Positions 1-6,450 of a stretch of 6,551 nt of DNA are shown here, in pieces; the stretch's first letter is position 1, and each line of letters opens with the position of its first letter. The position numbers and the translations under genes are program-made. Source of the DNA: Spirochaetota bacterium (GTDB taxonomy: Bacteria > Spirochaetota > UBA4802 > JAFGJZ01); the NCBI GenBank assembly GCA_023396615.1, contig JAEWVM010000230.1, positions 1 through 6,551 on the forward strand, given 5' to 3'. A model generated the notes under the pieces. That model did no database searches, was not told the DNA's origin, and saw only the letters and a list, made by a program, of their open reading frames with translations.

Positions 1-306
1 CCATTGGTTTTTCTCGGATCATTTTATTCAATCATAGCCGGTATGGCGCTTTGGGGAATCAGCGTCGGAACACAGGAATCTATTTTGAAGGCGGCAATTT
101 CCGATAGAGTCCCTGCTTCAAAAAGAGCCGGCGCTTTCGGACTGTTTAATATGCTCTTCGGGCTTTTCTGGTTTGCCGGAAGCGCATTGATCGGACTGAT
201 GTATGACAGACTGGGAGTCTACGCGGTTTCAGCTTTTTCAGTTGCAGTTCAAGGTGCAGCATTCGTCTATTTTTTAAGAATATTCAGAGCAGAAAGAAAG
301 CATTGA
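1..306 (+). CDS. MFS transporter, C-terminal fragment (cut by window start)
   Basis: This is the last 101 codons of an inner-membrane transporter; the frame is open to the window edge, so the true start lies upstream and the TTG at position 4 is not a start. Three hydrophobic stretches are visible: about residues 2-20, 44-66 and 72-94, which fit transmembrane helices 10-12 of a 12-helix major facilitator. Between the first two is a polar loop with SDRVPASKRAGAFGLFN, and the second helix ends in GLMYDRLG; an arginine/glycine loop followed by AFGLFN and a G-x-x-YD ending are typical of this superfamily. A basic tail (RAERKH) ends the protein in the cytoplasm. The substrate cannot be read from this part. 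It lies upstream of and co-directional with the xylanase gene, so sugar import is possible but is only an inference. An inverted repeat follows the stop. Confidence 0.8.
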   Translation, partial: PLVFLGSFYSIIAGMALWGISVGTQESILKAAISDRVPASKRAGAFGLFNMLFGLFWFAGSALIGLMYDRLGVYAVSAFSVAVQGAAFVYFLRIFRAERKH

Positions 307-321
307 TCTTTAAAATTCATT

Positions 322-359
322 GTTTGAACGGCATTACTTGACTGTTTTGCCGTTCAAAC
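322..359 (+). terminator. 12-bp inverted repeat after the MFS gene, possible terminator
   Basis: The arms GTTTGAACGGCA (322-333) and TGCCGTTCAAAC (348-359) are perfect reverse complements separated by a 14-nt loop, starting 16 nt after the transporter stop. As RNA this is a stable stem. The position fits a transcription terminator separating the transporter from the xylanase. Against this, the loop is long and the nearest run of T (372-377) begins 12 nt after the stem rather than directly, so it may be a non-canonical terminator, a 3'-end stabiliser or a protein-binding palindrome. Confidence 0.5.
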
Positions 360-407
360 TCCACATTAAAATTTTTTATTAATTACATCTTACGTTTATA
401 TTTTCTG

Positions 408-436
408 TTGACTTATGAAATCGGAGAAGAAAACAT
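408..436 (+). promoter_or_regulatory. weak candidate promoter for the xylanase gene
   Basis: TTGACT at 408-413 matches five of six bases of the sigma-70 -35 consensus. With a 17-bp spacer the -10 position is AAACAT (431-436), which matches only three of six bases, so the call is weak. An alternative -10-like TATATT lies at 397-402 without a good -35 box. The surrounding 360-450 is very AT-rich, as expected for a promoter region. No catabolite or xylose operator was recognised. Confidence 0.25.
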
Positions 437-457
437 AAGCATAATTAAACTGCTTTT

Positions 458-464
458 AAAAAGG
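458..464 (+). promoter_or_regulatory. ribosome binding site that sets the xylanase start
   Basis: AAAAAGG ends 8 nt before the ATG at 473. It overlaps the GTG at 464, which is the next in-frame upstream candidate, so the GTG cannot use it. This favours ATG 473. Confidence 0.65.
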
Positions 465-472
465 TGTTTACT

Positions 473-2125
473 ATGAAATTTATTCTCTGTATCTCAGCAT
501 TTTTAGCCTTCTTTTCATGCGGAATATTCAAAAACGATTCTCTCTACAAAGCTAATGATGAATTCTTCCCGATCGGAGCTGCAATTGAACCCGACCAGCT
601 CACAGGCCCTGAAGCCGAAATTCTGATAAAACACTACAACAGCATCACGGCAGAAAATGTCATGAAATATCTTTCGACAGAACCGAAGGAAGGTCAGTTT
701 GATTTCAGCCAGGCTGACAAAATAATGGCTTTCGCGGAAAAACACGGAAAAAAAGTACGCGGACACTGTCTCATATGGGATCATCCCACTCAAGTCGCAG
801 ACTGGATGTTTCAGGACAAGGACGGAAAACCGGCAAGCAGAGAACTGATGCTTGAGAGAATGCGTAATCATATCCACAAAGTTGTCGGCCAATACAAAGG
901 CAAAATATACGCATGGGATGTAATAAATGAACCGATTGACACTTCTACAAACGACCAGCTTCGCCATTCAAAATGGTACGAACTGATCGGACCTGACTAT
1001 ATTGAAAAAGCTTTTATTTTCGCACATGAAGCAGATCCCGATGCAAAACTATTCATCAACGAATTCAACACATTCGAGCCTGAAAAAAACAAAGCTTATT
1101 TCAGACTCATAAAAAGCCTTATAGATAAAAAGATTCCTATTCACGGCATCGGACTTCAGATGCATATTAAACTGCAGTATCCTTCCGTTTCTATGATTGA
1201 ACAGGCGGTTTTCAATCTTGAAGTTTTCGGTCTTGATCTTCATATAACCGAAATGGACATGTCTTTTTATGAAGACGAGTATGGAGAATTCACAACACCT
1301 TCTGAAGAATATCTTGTTTATCAGGCTCACCGATACAAGGAAATCATGGATGTCTTCAAAAAACATTCAGCTTCTATCAAGAATGTGACATTCTGGGGAT
1401 TTCACGATGGACACACATGGCTTACTTCGTACCCCGTAAAAAGAAAAGACTGGCCGTTACTTTTTACAGATAAACTTCAGCCGAAATGGGCATTCTACGC
1501 TTTGACCGACCCGTCAAAACTTCCGCCGAAGAAAGATCTTCCTCGAAAAGAAGCTTCAACCTATAAAGCTAAAAAAGGAACTCCCGCAATTGACGGAACA
1601 ATTGATAAAATATGGGATAAAGCCGAAGCGGCAGAAACAAACATCTACCTGACAAACTACAAGGGAGCAACAGCCTCAATTAAAACACTTTGGGACGAAA
1701 ACAAGCTCTATGTGCTGGCAGATGTCACTGATCCGCGCTTAAGCGCCAAAGCAACAGAGCCATACATGCAGGATTCGCTTGAATTTTTCATCGATGAAAA
1801 TAATGCAAAAGCCGGCGGATATCAGGATGAAGATTTTCAATTTAGAATAAGTTTCGAAAACCGTAAAACCGTCGGCGGAGGACATGCTCAGCCGGAAATG
1901 ATTCAGTCGAAAGCTGTACGGACAAAAAAAGGTTACTTAATAGAAGCATCATTTACATTCCAGACGATAAAAGGTTCAGCCGGAACTAAGATCGGATATG
2001 AACTTCAGATCAATGATGATGCAGACGGCAGTGGAATCAGAAAATCAGTAACGAAGTGGAATGATCCGACTAACGACTCGTACAAGAACACCAAGGGATG
2101 GGGAGTTCTTGAGATGGTTGAATAA
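473..2125 (+). CDS. secreted GH10 endo-1,4-beta-xylanase with C-terminal CBM9-like domain, probable lipoprotein
   Basis: The 550-aa enzyme should hydrolyse internal beta-1,4-xylosidic bonds of xylan by a retaining mechanism outside the cytoplasm. Residues 1-16 form a signal peptide ending in AFFSC; Cys16 suggests lipidation and surface or periplasmic anchoring, although Phe at -3 makes the lipobox imperfect. The GH10 barrel spans about 31-347: K65 in ENVMK, RGH98, W102, acid/base E153 in WDVINEP, Q229 and H231 in LQMH, nucleophile E260 in LHITEMD, and W308/W316 in WGFHDGHTW are all present. One departure is WDHPTQ after H98, where well-studied bacterial enzymes have WHSQ. A short Lys/Pro linker (about 348-364) leads to a CBM9-like beta-sandwich (365-550) with IDGTIDKIWDKA, LWDENKLYVLADVTD (W407) and a final WNDPTNDSYKNTKGWGVLE. 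CBM9 domains of this type bind sugar chain ends. The start is ATG 473, supported by an AAGG site; GTG 464 is less likely. The function call is very secure, the exact location less so. Confidence 0.95.
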   Translation: MKFILCISAFLAFFSCGIFKNDSLYKANDEFFPIGAAIEPDQLTGPEAEILIKHYNSITAENVMKYLSTEPKEGQFDFSQADKIMAFAEKHGKKVRGHCLIWDHPTQVADWMFQDKDGKPASRELMLERMRNHIHKVVGQYKGKIYAWDVINEPIDTSTNDQLRHSKWYELIGPDYIEKAFIFAHEADPDAKLFINEFNTFEPEKNKAYFRLIKSLIDKKIPIHGIGLQMHIKLQYPSVSMIEQAVFNLEVFGLDLHITEMDMSFYEDEYGEFTTPSEEYLVYQAHRYKEIMDVFKKHSASIKNVTFWGFHDGHTWLTSYPVKRKDWPLLFTDKLQPKWAFYALTDPSKLPPKKDLPRKEASTYKAKKGTPAIDGTIDKIWDKAEAAETNIYLTNYKGATASIKTLWDENKLYVLADVTDPRLSAKATEPYMQDSLEFFIDENNAKAGGYQDEDFQFRISFENRKTVGGGHAQPEMIQSKAVRTKKGYLIEASFTFQTIKGSAGTKIGYELQINDDADGSGIRKSVTKWNDPTNDSYKNTKGWGVLEMVE

Positions 2126-3664
2126 TCAGGAATATTTCTCAATGATAGCATCCGCCGCACGGATTCCGTCGACGGCGGATGAAACTATTCCTCCTGCATA
2201 ACCCGCGCCCTCTCCTACAGGATATACATTAGAAAAACCCTCAGCAGTCATTTCCTTTGTCCTTTTAATCCTGACAGGTGATGAAGTCCGCGTTTCCGTG
2301 CCGATAAGTAAACCCTCGTCAGAAAAGCCCCGTATCATAGAATCAAAACGCTTGAGTCCGGCTTTCATTTCAGAAATAATAAAATCGTGAAATATCCCAG
2401 ATAGATCAGCTTCAACACAGCCGTTACGGTATGAATTTTTCGGAATCGATTTGGATGTTCTGTTTAGAAGAAAATCCCGCGCGCGAACTGAAGGTGCTTT
2501 AAATTTGTCAATAAAAGCCGAGCGCTCAATATTCCTCTGAAATTCAACCGCTTCAAGCGCGCCGCCTTCAATATCTTCAGGCTTAACGGAAACGACTACC
2601 GCAGAATTTGAAAATTCAGCGTTGCGCGCGGAGTTGCTCATTCCGTTTACGCAGAGCATTTTTTCTTCCGATGACGAATTGACAACGAAGCCTCCGGGAC
2701 ACATGCAGAAAGAATAAACTCCCCTTCCGGTTTTGGGATTATTGAATACAAGTTTGTAATCTGCTGCCGGCAAATTATCCGCGAATCTTCCGTATTGAGA
2801 CCTGTTGATAAATTCAGCCGGATGCTCAATACGGCTTCCGACAGCAAATCCTTTTTTCTCAAGAATCATTTGTTTTGAAATCATCTCATAGGTATCGCGG
2901 GCGGAATGTCCTATTGCAAGAATCAGCTCATCAGCGCAAAATTCGTTACGAAGAGTTTTAACATTTATTTTTCCGCCTTCAATGGAAAAATCATCAGCTC
3001 GCGTTGAAAAACAAACAGATGAACCTGATTTTTCTATAAACAGACGTATATTTTTTACGACTTCACGAAGAACATCCGAACCGACATGCGGCTTTGACTC
3101 AAATAAAATTCTTTCTTGCGCACCGAATTCAACCATCCGGCTGAAAAAATATTCGATATCGCCGCGGTGAATTCTCGAAGTAAGTTTTCCGTCAGAATAG
3201 GTTCCGGCTCCGCCCTCTCCGAACACCGTATTGCTTTCAGCATTTAGTATTCCTTCAGTCTCAAGAAGCTCAATGTCGCGCATTCTTTCTTCAGCTTTTT
3301 TACCGCGCTCGAGAATAGTAACAGAGAACCCGGCGTCAATAAGACGAAGTGCTGCGAATAGTCCTGCAGGTCCGGCACCGATGATAAGTACTTCTTTTGT
3401 TGTTTTTATTTTTTTTGCGGATAATGCTTCTTTTGGAACTTCAGCAGTTTCAGAAAATCCGAACGCGCGCATTTTCTCTGCATTTTTATTATCAGTTTCT
3501 ACTTCAACACGGTAATTTATTACTACCGCTGATTTCTTTCTCGCGTCAACTGAGCGGCGAAAAATTTTTTTTATTGTAACTTCAAAAGAAAAAAGACCCT
3601 TCACGAATCCGTGAGGGTCATCTTTTTTCTCGGCAGGTATTGAAAACTCGCCAGAAAATATCAT
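2126..3664 (-). CDS. FAD-dependent dehydrogenase, COG2509-type NAD(FAD)-utilising oxidoreductase
   Basis: This 512-aa cytoplasmic flavoprotein has a short N-terminal domain (about 1-85) with RRSVDARKKSAVVINYRVEVE, then a Rossmann FAD site IIGAGPAGLFAALRLIDAGFSVTILERG beginning near residue 94 with G96, G98, G101 and ribose-binding acidic E119. Family hallmarks follow: FGEGGAGTYSDGKLTSR (148-164), FCMCPGGFVVNSSSEE (319-334), GTETRTSSPVRI (455-466) and the C-terminal FAD motif YPVGEGAGYAGGIVSSAVDGI (481-501). Length is normal for the group and there is no signal peptide. The substrate of the family is not established to my knowledge, so no reaction is assigned. The ATG overlaps the lysA stop (ATGA), and I see no Shine-Dalgarno site before it, so translation is probably coupled to lysA. 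The gene contains a terminator-like hairpin in its first 30 codons. Its stop codon abuts the xylanase stop directly. Confidence 0.88.
   Translation of the reverse strand: MIFSGEFSIPAEKKDDPHGFVKGLFSFEVTIKKIFRRSVDARKKSAVVINYRVEVETDNKNAEKMRAFGFSETAEVPKEALSAKKIKTTKEVLIIGAGPAGLFAALRLIDAGFSVTILERGKKAEERMRDIELLETEGILNAESNTVFGEGGAGTYSDGKLTSRIHRGDIEYFFSRMVEFGAQERILFESKPHVGSDVLREVVKNIRLFIEKSGSSVCFSTRADDFSIEGGKINVKTLRNEFCADELILAIGHSARDTYEMISKQMILEKKGFAVGSRIEHPAEFINRSQYGRFADNLPAADYKLVFNNPKTGRGVYSFCMCPGGFVVNSSSEEKMLCVNGMSNSARNAEFSNSAVVVSVKPEDIEGGALEAVEFQRNIERSAFIDKFKAPSVRARDFLLNRTSKSIPKNSYRNGCVEADLSGIFHDFIISEMKAGLKRFDSMIRGFSDEGLLIGTETRTSSPVRIKRTKEMTAEGFSNVYPVGEGAGYAGGIVSSAVDGIRAADAIIEKYS
3584..3619 (-). 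terminator. intrinsic-terminator-like hairpin inside the FAD dehydrogenase 5' coding region
   Basis: Read on the minus strand, GACCCT+CACG (3619-3610) pairs with CGTG+AGGGTC (3605-3602 and 3600-3595), giving a 10-bp stem with one bulged A (3601) and a GATT tetraloop. It is followed at once by TTTTTTCTTTT (3594-3584). This is the classic form of a Rho-independent terminator, but it sits over codons 16-27 of the second gene of the lysA operon and is fully in frame. The sequence is clear; whether it stops RNA polymerase when ribosomes are present is not known. Confidence 0.5.
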
Positions 3665-4899
3665 TCAAAAATCTGTGTCGAAAAATAATCATCAAGAGTT
3701 TCCGCTCTGCGTATAAGCTGAACGCTTCCGTCTTCTTTAAAGAGAAGTTCTGCAGAACGCAGTTTTCCGTTATAGTTAAAACCCATTGCGTGCCCGTGAG
3801 CTCCAGCGTCATGGATAACTATGAAGTCACCGTTTTCTATTTCGGGAAGTTCGCGGTCAATGGCGAATTTATCATTGTTTTCGCAAAGTGACCCGACGAC
3901 GTCATAGATTCTGTCGCGTAGTTTATTCTCTTTACCGAGAACTGTGATGTGATGATACGCTCCGTAAAGAGCCGGCCTCATCAAATTCGCCATGCATGCG
4001 TCAACACCGATGTAATTCTTATATATTTCTTTTTTATGAATAGCCTGTGTTACAAGATAACCGAAAGGGCCTGTTACCATGCGCCCGCATTCCATATAAA
4101 GCTTAGGATGCTTAAGTCCGTTTTTGCAGATTATTTCATCAAACTCAAGACGTATTCCTTCAGCTACTTTTTCAACATCAACTTCCTTCTGGTCGGGCTT
4201 GTAAGGTATGCCGATTCCGCCGCCGATGTTTATAAAATCAAGATCTATATCAAGTTCCTTTTTCAGCTCTACTGCTATCTCAAAAAGCATTTTCGCTGTA
4301 TCAACAAAATATTTATAATGAAGCTCGTTTGAAGCCACCATTGTATGAAGTCCGAATCTCTTAACACCTTTTTTCTTTATCTCTGCATACGCCTCAAAAA
4401 GCTGTTTCTTTGTCAGACCGTATTTTGCATCTTCCGGCTTTCCGATGATGGCATTTCCGCCTTTCAACGGGCCGGGATTAAATCTGAAACTCAAAAGCTC
4501 AGGCAGCCCCAAACCGTCTTCAAGATATTTGACATGTGTGATGTCATCCAGATTGATAATCGCACCGAGCTCTTTAGCCTTGGCAAATTCTTCAATCGGA
4601 GTATTGTTTGAACTGAACATTATATCTTCACCGGTGATTCCGGCTTTTTCTGAAAGAATAAGTTCGGCAAGCGAACTCGCATCCGAACCGAAACCTTCTT
4701 CTTTGAGAAGTTTCATCAGATGATAGTTGGGGCAGGCTTTTACGGCAAAATATTCCTTAAACCCTTCAAAAATTGAAAAGGCCTTATTTAAACGTTTCGC
4801 GTTTTCACGGATTGCTTTTTCATCATAAATATGAAAAGGAGTCGGAAACTTTTCCGCAATTTTAACTATCTGTTCTTTTGAAAAAGGTACATTTTTCAT
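3661..4899 (-). CDS. lysA: diaminopimelate decarboxylase-like PLP enzyme (fold-type III)
   Basis: This 412-aa cytoplasmic enzyme most likely converts meso-2,6-diaminopimelate to L-lysine and CO2, the last step of lysine synthesis. The PLP lysine is K54 in EYFAVKACPN, the phosphate-binding glycines are in NIGGGIGIPY (224-233), then MECGRMVTGPFGYLVT (269-284), and the substrate-site Cys-Glu pair is C339-E340 in GSLCENNDKF, where DapDC enzymes commonly have CESxD. The end of the barrel domain has HDAGAHGHAMGFNYNG (363-378). The usual HxHIGSQ stretch reads HTMVASN (185-191), so this belongs to a divergent branch; a related decarboxylase acting on another diamino acid remains possible. ATG 4899 is chosen because GGAG lies 6 nt upstream; an in-frame GTG at 4935 would add a hydrophobic leader and has no such site. 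The gene heads an operon with the FAD dehydrogenase, overlapping it by 4 bases. No lysine riboswitch fits in the short leader. Confidence 0.82.
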   Translation of the reverse strand: MKNVPFSKEQIVKIAEKFPTPFHIYDEKAIRENAKRLNKAFSIFEGFKEYFAVKACPNYHLMKLLKEEGFGSDASSLAELILSEKAGITGEDIMFSSNNTPIEEFAKAKELGAIINLDDITHVKYLEDGLGLPELLSFRFNPGPLKGGNAIIGKPEDAKYGLTKKQLFEAYAEIKKKGVKRFGLHTMVASNELHYKYFVDTAKMLFEIAVELKKELDIDLDFINIGGGIGIPYKPDQKEVDVEKVAEGIRLEFDEIICKNGLKHPKLYMECGRMVTGPFGYLVTQAIHKKEIYKNYIGVDACMANLMRPALYGAYHHITVLGKENKLRDRIYDVVGSLCENNDKFAIDRELPEIENGDFIVIHDAGAHGHAMGFNYNGKLRSAELLFKEDGSVQLIRRAETLDDYFSTQIFE

Positions 4900-4905
4900 T
4901 GTAAA

Positions 4906-4909
4906 CTCC
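4906..4909 (-). promoter_or_regulatory. ribosome binding site that sets the lysA start
   Basis: On the minus strand GGAG lies 6 nt before ATG 4899. It is downstream of the alternative GTG at 4935, so it supports the shorter 412-aa protein. Confidence 0.75.
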
Positions 4910-4966
4910 GTTATGAATAACAAAATGAGAAACACCTAACAAATGCGATTTTTTTTCTCAATATAT

Positions 4967-4996
4967 TTGACATTATCGAATTCCGCTAAATAAATT
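4967..4996 (+). promoter_or_regulatory. candidate sigma-70 promoter for the CDF transporter gene
   Basis: TTGACA (4967-4972) is a perfect -35 consensus. An 18-bp spacer leads to TAAATT (4991-4996), which matches four of six -10 bases. AT-rich DNA with an eight-T run (4949-4956) lies just upstream and could act as an UP-like element. Transcription would begin near 5003, about 50 nt before the start codon. Confidence 0.5.
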
Positions 4997-4999
4997 CAA
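4972..4999 (-). promoter_or_regulatory. candidate sigma-70 promoter for the lysA operon
   Basis: On the minus strand TTGAAT (4999-4994) and GATAAT (4977-4972) are separated by 16 bp; the -10 box matches five of six consensus bases. Transcription would begin near 4965, giving a leader of about 65 nt, too short for a lysine riboswitch. It occupies nearly the same DNA as the opposite promoter for the CDF gene. Confidence 0.45.
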
Positions 5000-5052
5000 G
5001 TACTTATCTTTTCCTCAGCATATCAATCAATTAAAATAGTTTTGGAGTATTC

Positions 5053-5952
5053 ATGAAGGAAGCTGAAAGAAGCTCGATCGCCTTAAAAATAACATACATC
5101 GGTCTTTTCATTAACGTTATTCTTTCTTCTTTCAAGCTTTTTGCCGGAATATTCGGGAACAGTAACGCAATGACAGCCGATGCCGTACATTCCGTTTCCG
5201 ATTTTGCGACAGATATAGTTGTAATCGCCAGTTTCTATTTTTTCGTAAGCAAACCCGGTGACGAAGATCATTCATACGGACACGGAAAATTTGAAACTTT
5301 CGCAACATTCCTGATAGGAGCGGCGCTTTTTGCCGTTGGTGCAGGAATTTTCTGCAATGGTGCGAAATCAGTTTACTATGTTTACAAAGGAATGCCGATA
5401 GAATCTCCGGGCAAAATCGCACTCATCGCCGCATTCGTTTCCATAATATTCAAAGAAATATTATACCGCATTACAGCCTCTGCCGGAAAAAAAATTAAAA
5501 GCGATGCGGTAATCGCAAACGCCTGGCATCACCGGTCGGATGCATTTTCTTCAATAGGAACTGCTGCCGGAATAGGCGGAGCTATTTTCCTCGGAGAAAA
5601 ATTCAGAATTCTTGATCCGCTTGCCGGAATAATAGTCAGCTTTTTCATCGTAAAAGTTGCAATCGTAATCAGTTTTCAGGCTGTCAACGAACTTCTCGAA
5701 AAATCACTGCCGAAGAAAATGGTTGGAGAAATCAGATGTGATATCTGCGCTATTGCCGGAGTTAAAGATCTGCATAATCTTAAAACACGCAAAATAGGAA
5801 ACTCTATAGCAATAGATGCTCATATTCTTGTTGATCCGGCACTCAGCGTAACAGAAGGTCACGATATTTCAATGAATATTGAAAACTGTCTTGCAGAAAA
5901 ATACGGCTCAGGTATATTCGTTTCGATTCATGTCGAACCGTTTGATCATTGA
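5053..5952 (+). CDS. cation diffusion facilitator (CDF) metal-efflux transporter, COG0053/FieF type
   Basis: This 299-aa inner-membrane antiporter should export a divalent metal, most likely Zn2+ or Fe2+, in exchange for protons. Six hydrophobic segments fit the family: about residues 12-32, 48-65, 81-101, 119-139, 164-182 and 187-206. The metal site in helix 2 is ADAVHSVSD with H46-x3-D50 (D43 nearby), and in helix 5 WHHRSD with H159-x3-D163; an HxxxD/HxxxD arrangement is associated with zinc-selective CDFs, whereas E. coli FieF has DxxxD in helix 2. HSYGHGKFET (73-82) is the usual loop motif. The cytoplasmic domain (207-299) keeps likely regulatory metal ligands H241, H257, H293 and E295. 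A CxxC at 229-232 is an added feature. ATG 5053 has GGAG 5 nt upstream. It is divergent from lysA and is followed after 15 nt by the small exported-protein gene. The metal is inferred only. Confidence 0.9.
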   Translation: MKEAERSSIALKITYIGLFINVILSSFKLFAGIFGNSNAMTADAVHSVSDFATDIVVIASFYFFVSKPGDEDHSYGHGKFETFATFLIGAALFAVGAGIFCNGAKSVYYVYKGMPIESPGKIALIAAFVSIIFKEILYRITASAGKKIKSDAVIANAWHHRSDAFSSIGTAAGIGGAIFLGEKFRILDPLAGIIVSFFIVKVAIVISFQAVNELLEKSLPKKMVGEIRCDICAIAGVKDLHNLKTRKIGNSIAIDAHILVDPALSVTEGHDISMNIENCLAEKYGSGIFVSIHVEPFDH

Positions 5953-5967
5953 AGAGAGGAAATCATA

Positions 5968-6408
5968 ATGAAATATTTTTTATCAATTCTGACCATCCTC
6001 CTTGCTCTTCAATTAAATGCACAGAATTGGAATCTTCCGAAAAATTATATGCCTATCGGAATTAATGCCGGAGGCGGCGGAAGCGGCGGAATCTTCGGAG
6101 GCGAAATAAGTTTTATTCATACCGGAGACGACTTCGGCTACGGCTTTTTCTTTGATATTCTCGCAAATAAAAACGGCAGCCGTATATTCGCGGGACCTGA
6201 AATTTTTATTCCAAGCAACAATTCTAGCATGATAATAGGTCTCGAAGCCGGCGGAGTAACAAACACCAAAACAAACAAATCAGGATTCATGCTGGGATTA
6301 TTCATTCCATACTACGTCATTCCGTATTTCAGATTTTTTCATTTAGGCGGTGAAAGTTTCGCTGAAGCCGGTGTTCTATTCAAATTTCCTATACCTATCG
6401 GAGATTGA
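5968..6408 (+). CDS. small exported protein of unknown function, first of a tandem pair
   Basis: I do not recognise the family. The 146-aa product has a clear signal peptide: MKYF, a hydrophobic core, and LNA|QN with probable cleavage after A18, giving a mature protein of about 128 aa. The mature part begins QNWNLPKNYMPIGINA, then a glycine-rich stretch GGGGSGGIFGGE (35-46). The rest alternates short hydrophobic runs with G/N/D-rich turns and aromatic residues (DFGYGFFFDI, IPYYVIPYFRFFH, GVLFKFPIPI), which suggests a small beta-barrel in the outer membrane or a beta-rich periplasmic protein; the C-terminus ends in GD rather than the usual aromatic residue. GAGGA lies 7 nt before the ATG, and the CDF stop is only 15 nt upstream, so co-transcription is likely. 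A paralogue starts 42 nt after the stop. Gene reality is well supported; function is unknown. Confidence 0.8.
   Translation: MKYFLSILTILLALQLNAQNWNLPKNYMPIGINAGGGGSGGIFGGEISFIHTGDDFGYGFFFDILANKNGSRIFAGPEIFIPSNNSSMIIGLEAGGVTNTKTNKSGFMLGLFIPYYVIPYFRFFHLGGESFAEAGVLFKFPIPIGD
6008..6068 (+). repeat. direct repeat, copy 1, in the 5' part of the first exported-protein gene
   Basis: This 61-bp block matches 6491-6551 at 57 of 61 positions at a constant offset of 483 bp. It covers the end of the signal peptide and the mature N-terminus. Similarity drops abruptly upstream of 6008; the downstream limit is hidden by the window end. Confidence 0.9.
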
Positions 6409-6450
6409 CATTTTTATGAATATACGGCTGACTCGGGAAGTATTATGTAA

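Noticed and set aside
464..472. Upstream GTG start for the xylanase, adding three residues
   Set aside because: The AAGG ribosome site overlaps this GTG and is well spaced for the ATG at 473 instead.
515..967. 150-codon open frame on the minus strand, and a similar one at 1049-1366
   Set aside because: Both lie wholly inside the securely identified xylanase gene, have Cys/Phe/Val-rich sequences with no family resemblance, and are antisense shadows.
2109..2142. TTGAGA/TCTCAA inverted repeat straddling the xylanase/dehydrogenase stop junction
   Set aside because: Only 6 bp of stem around a 22-nt loop, with no T-run on either side; too weak for a terminator call.
3949..4332. 127-codon plus-strand open frame opposite lysA, with others at 4345-4611 and 4445-4723
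   Set aside because: All are opposite strongly conserved lysA coding sequence and show no motifs or convincing start sites.
4910..4921. GTTAT-GA-ATAAC dyad just upstream of the lysA ribosome site
   Set aside because: Five-base AT-rich arms occur easily by chance in such DNA, and the 2-nt loop cannot form an RNA hairpin.
4900..4965. Possible lysine riboswitch in the lysA leader
   Set aside because: The predicted leader is about 65 nt and AT-rich, far shorter than a lysine riboswitch, with no helical junction visible.
4998..5005. AAGTACTT palindrome near the predicted CDF transcription start
   Set aside because: Eight bases without a known matching regulator or a second copy; not enough to call an operator.
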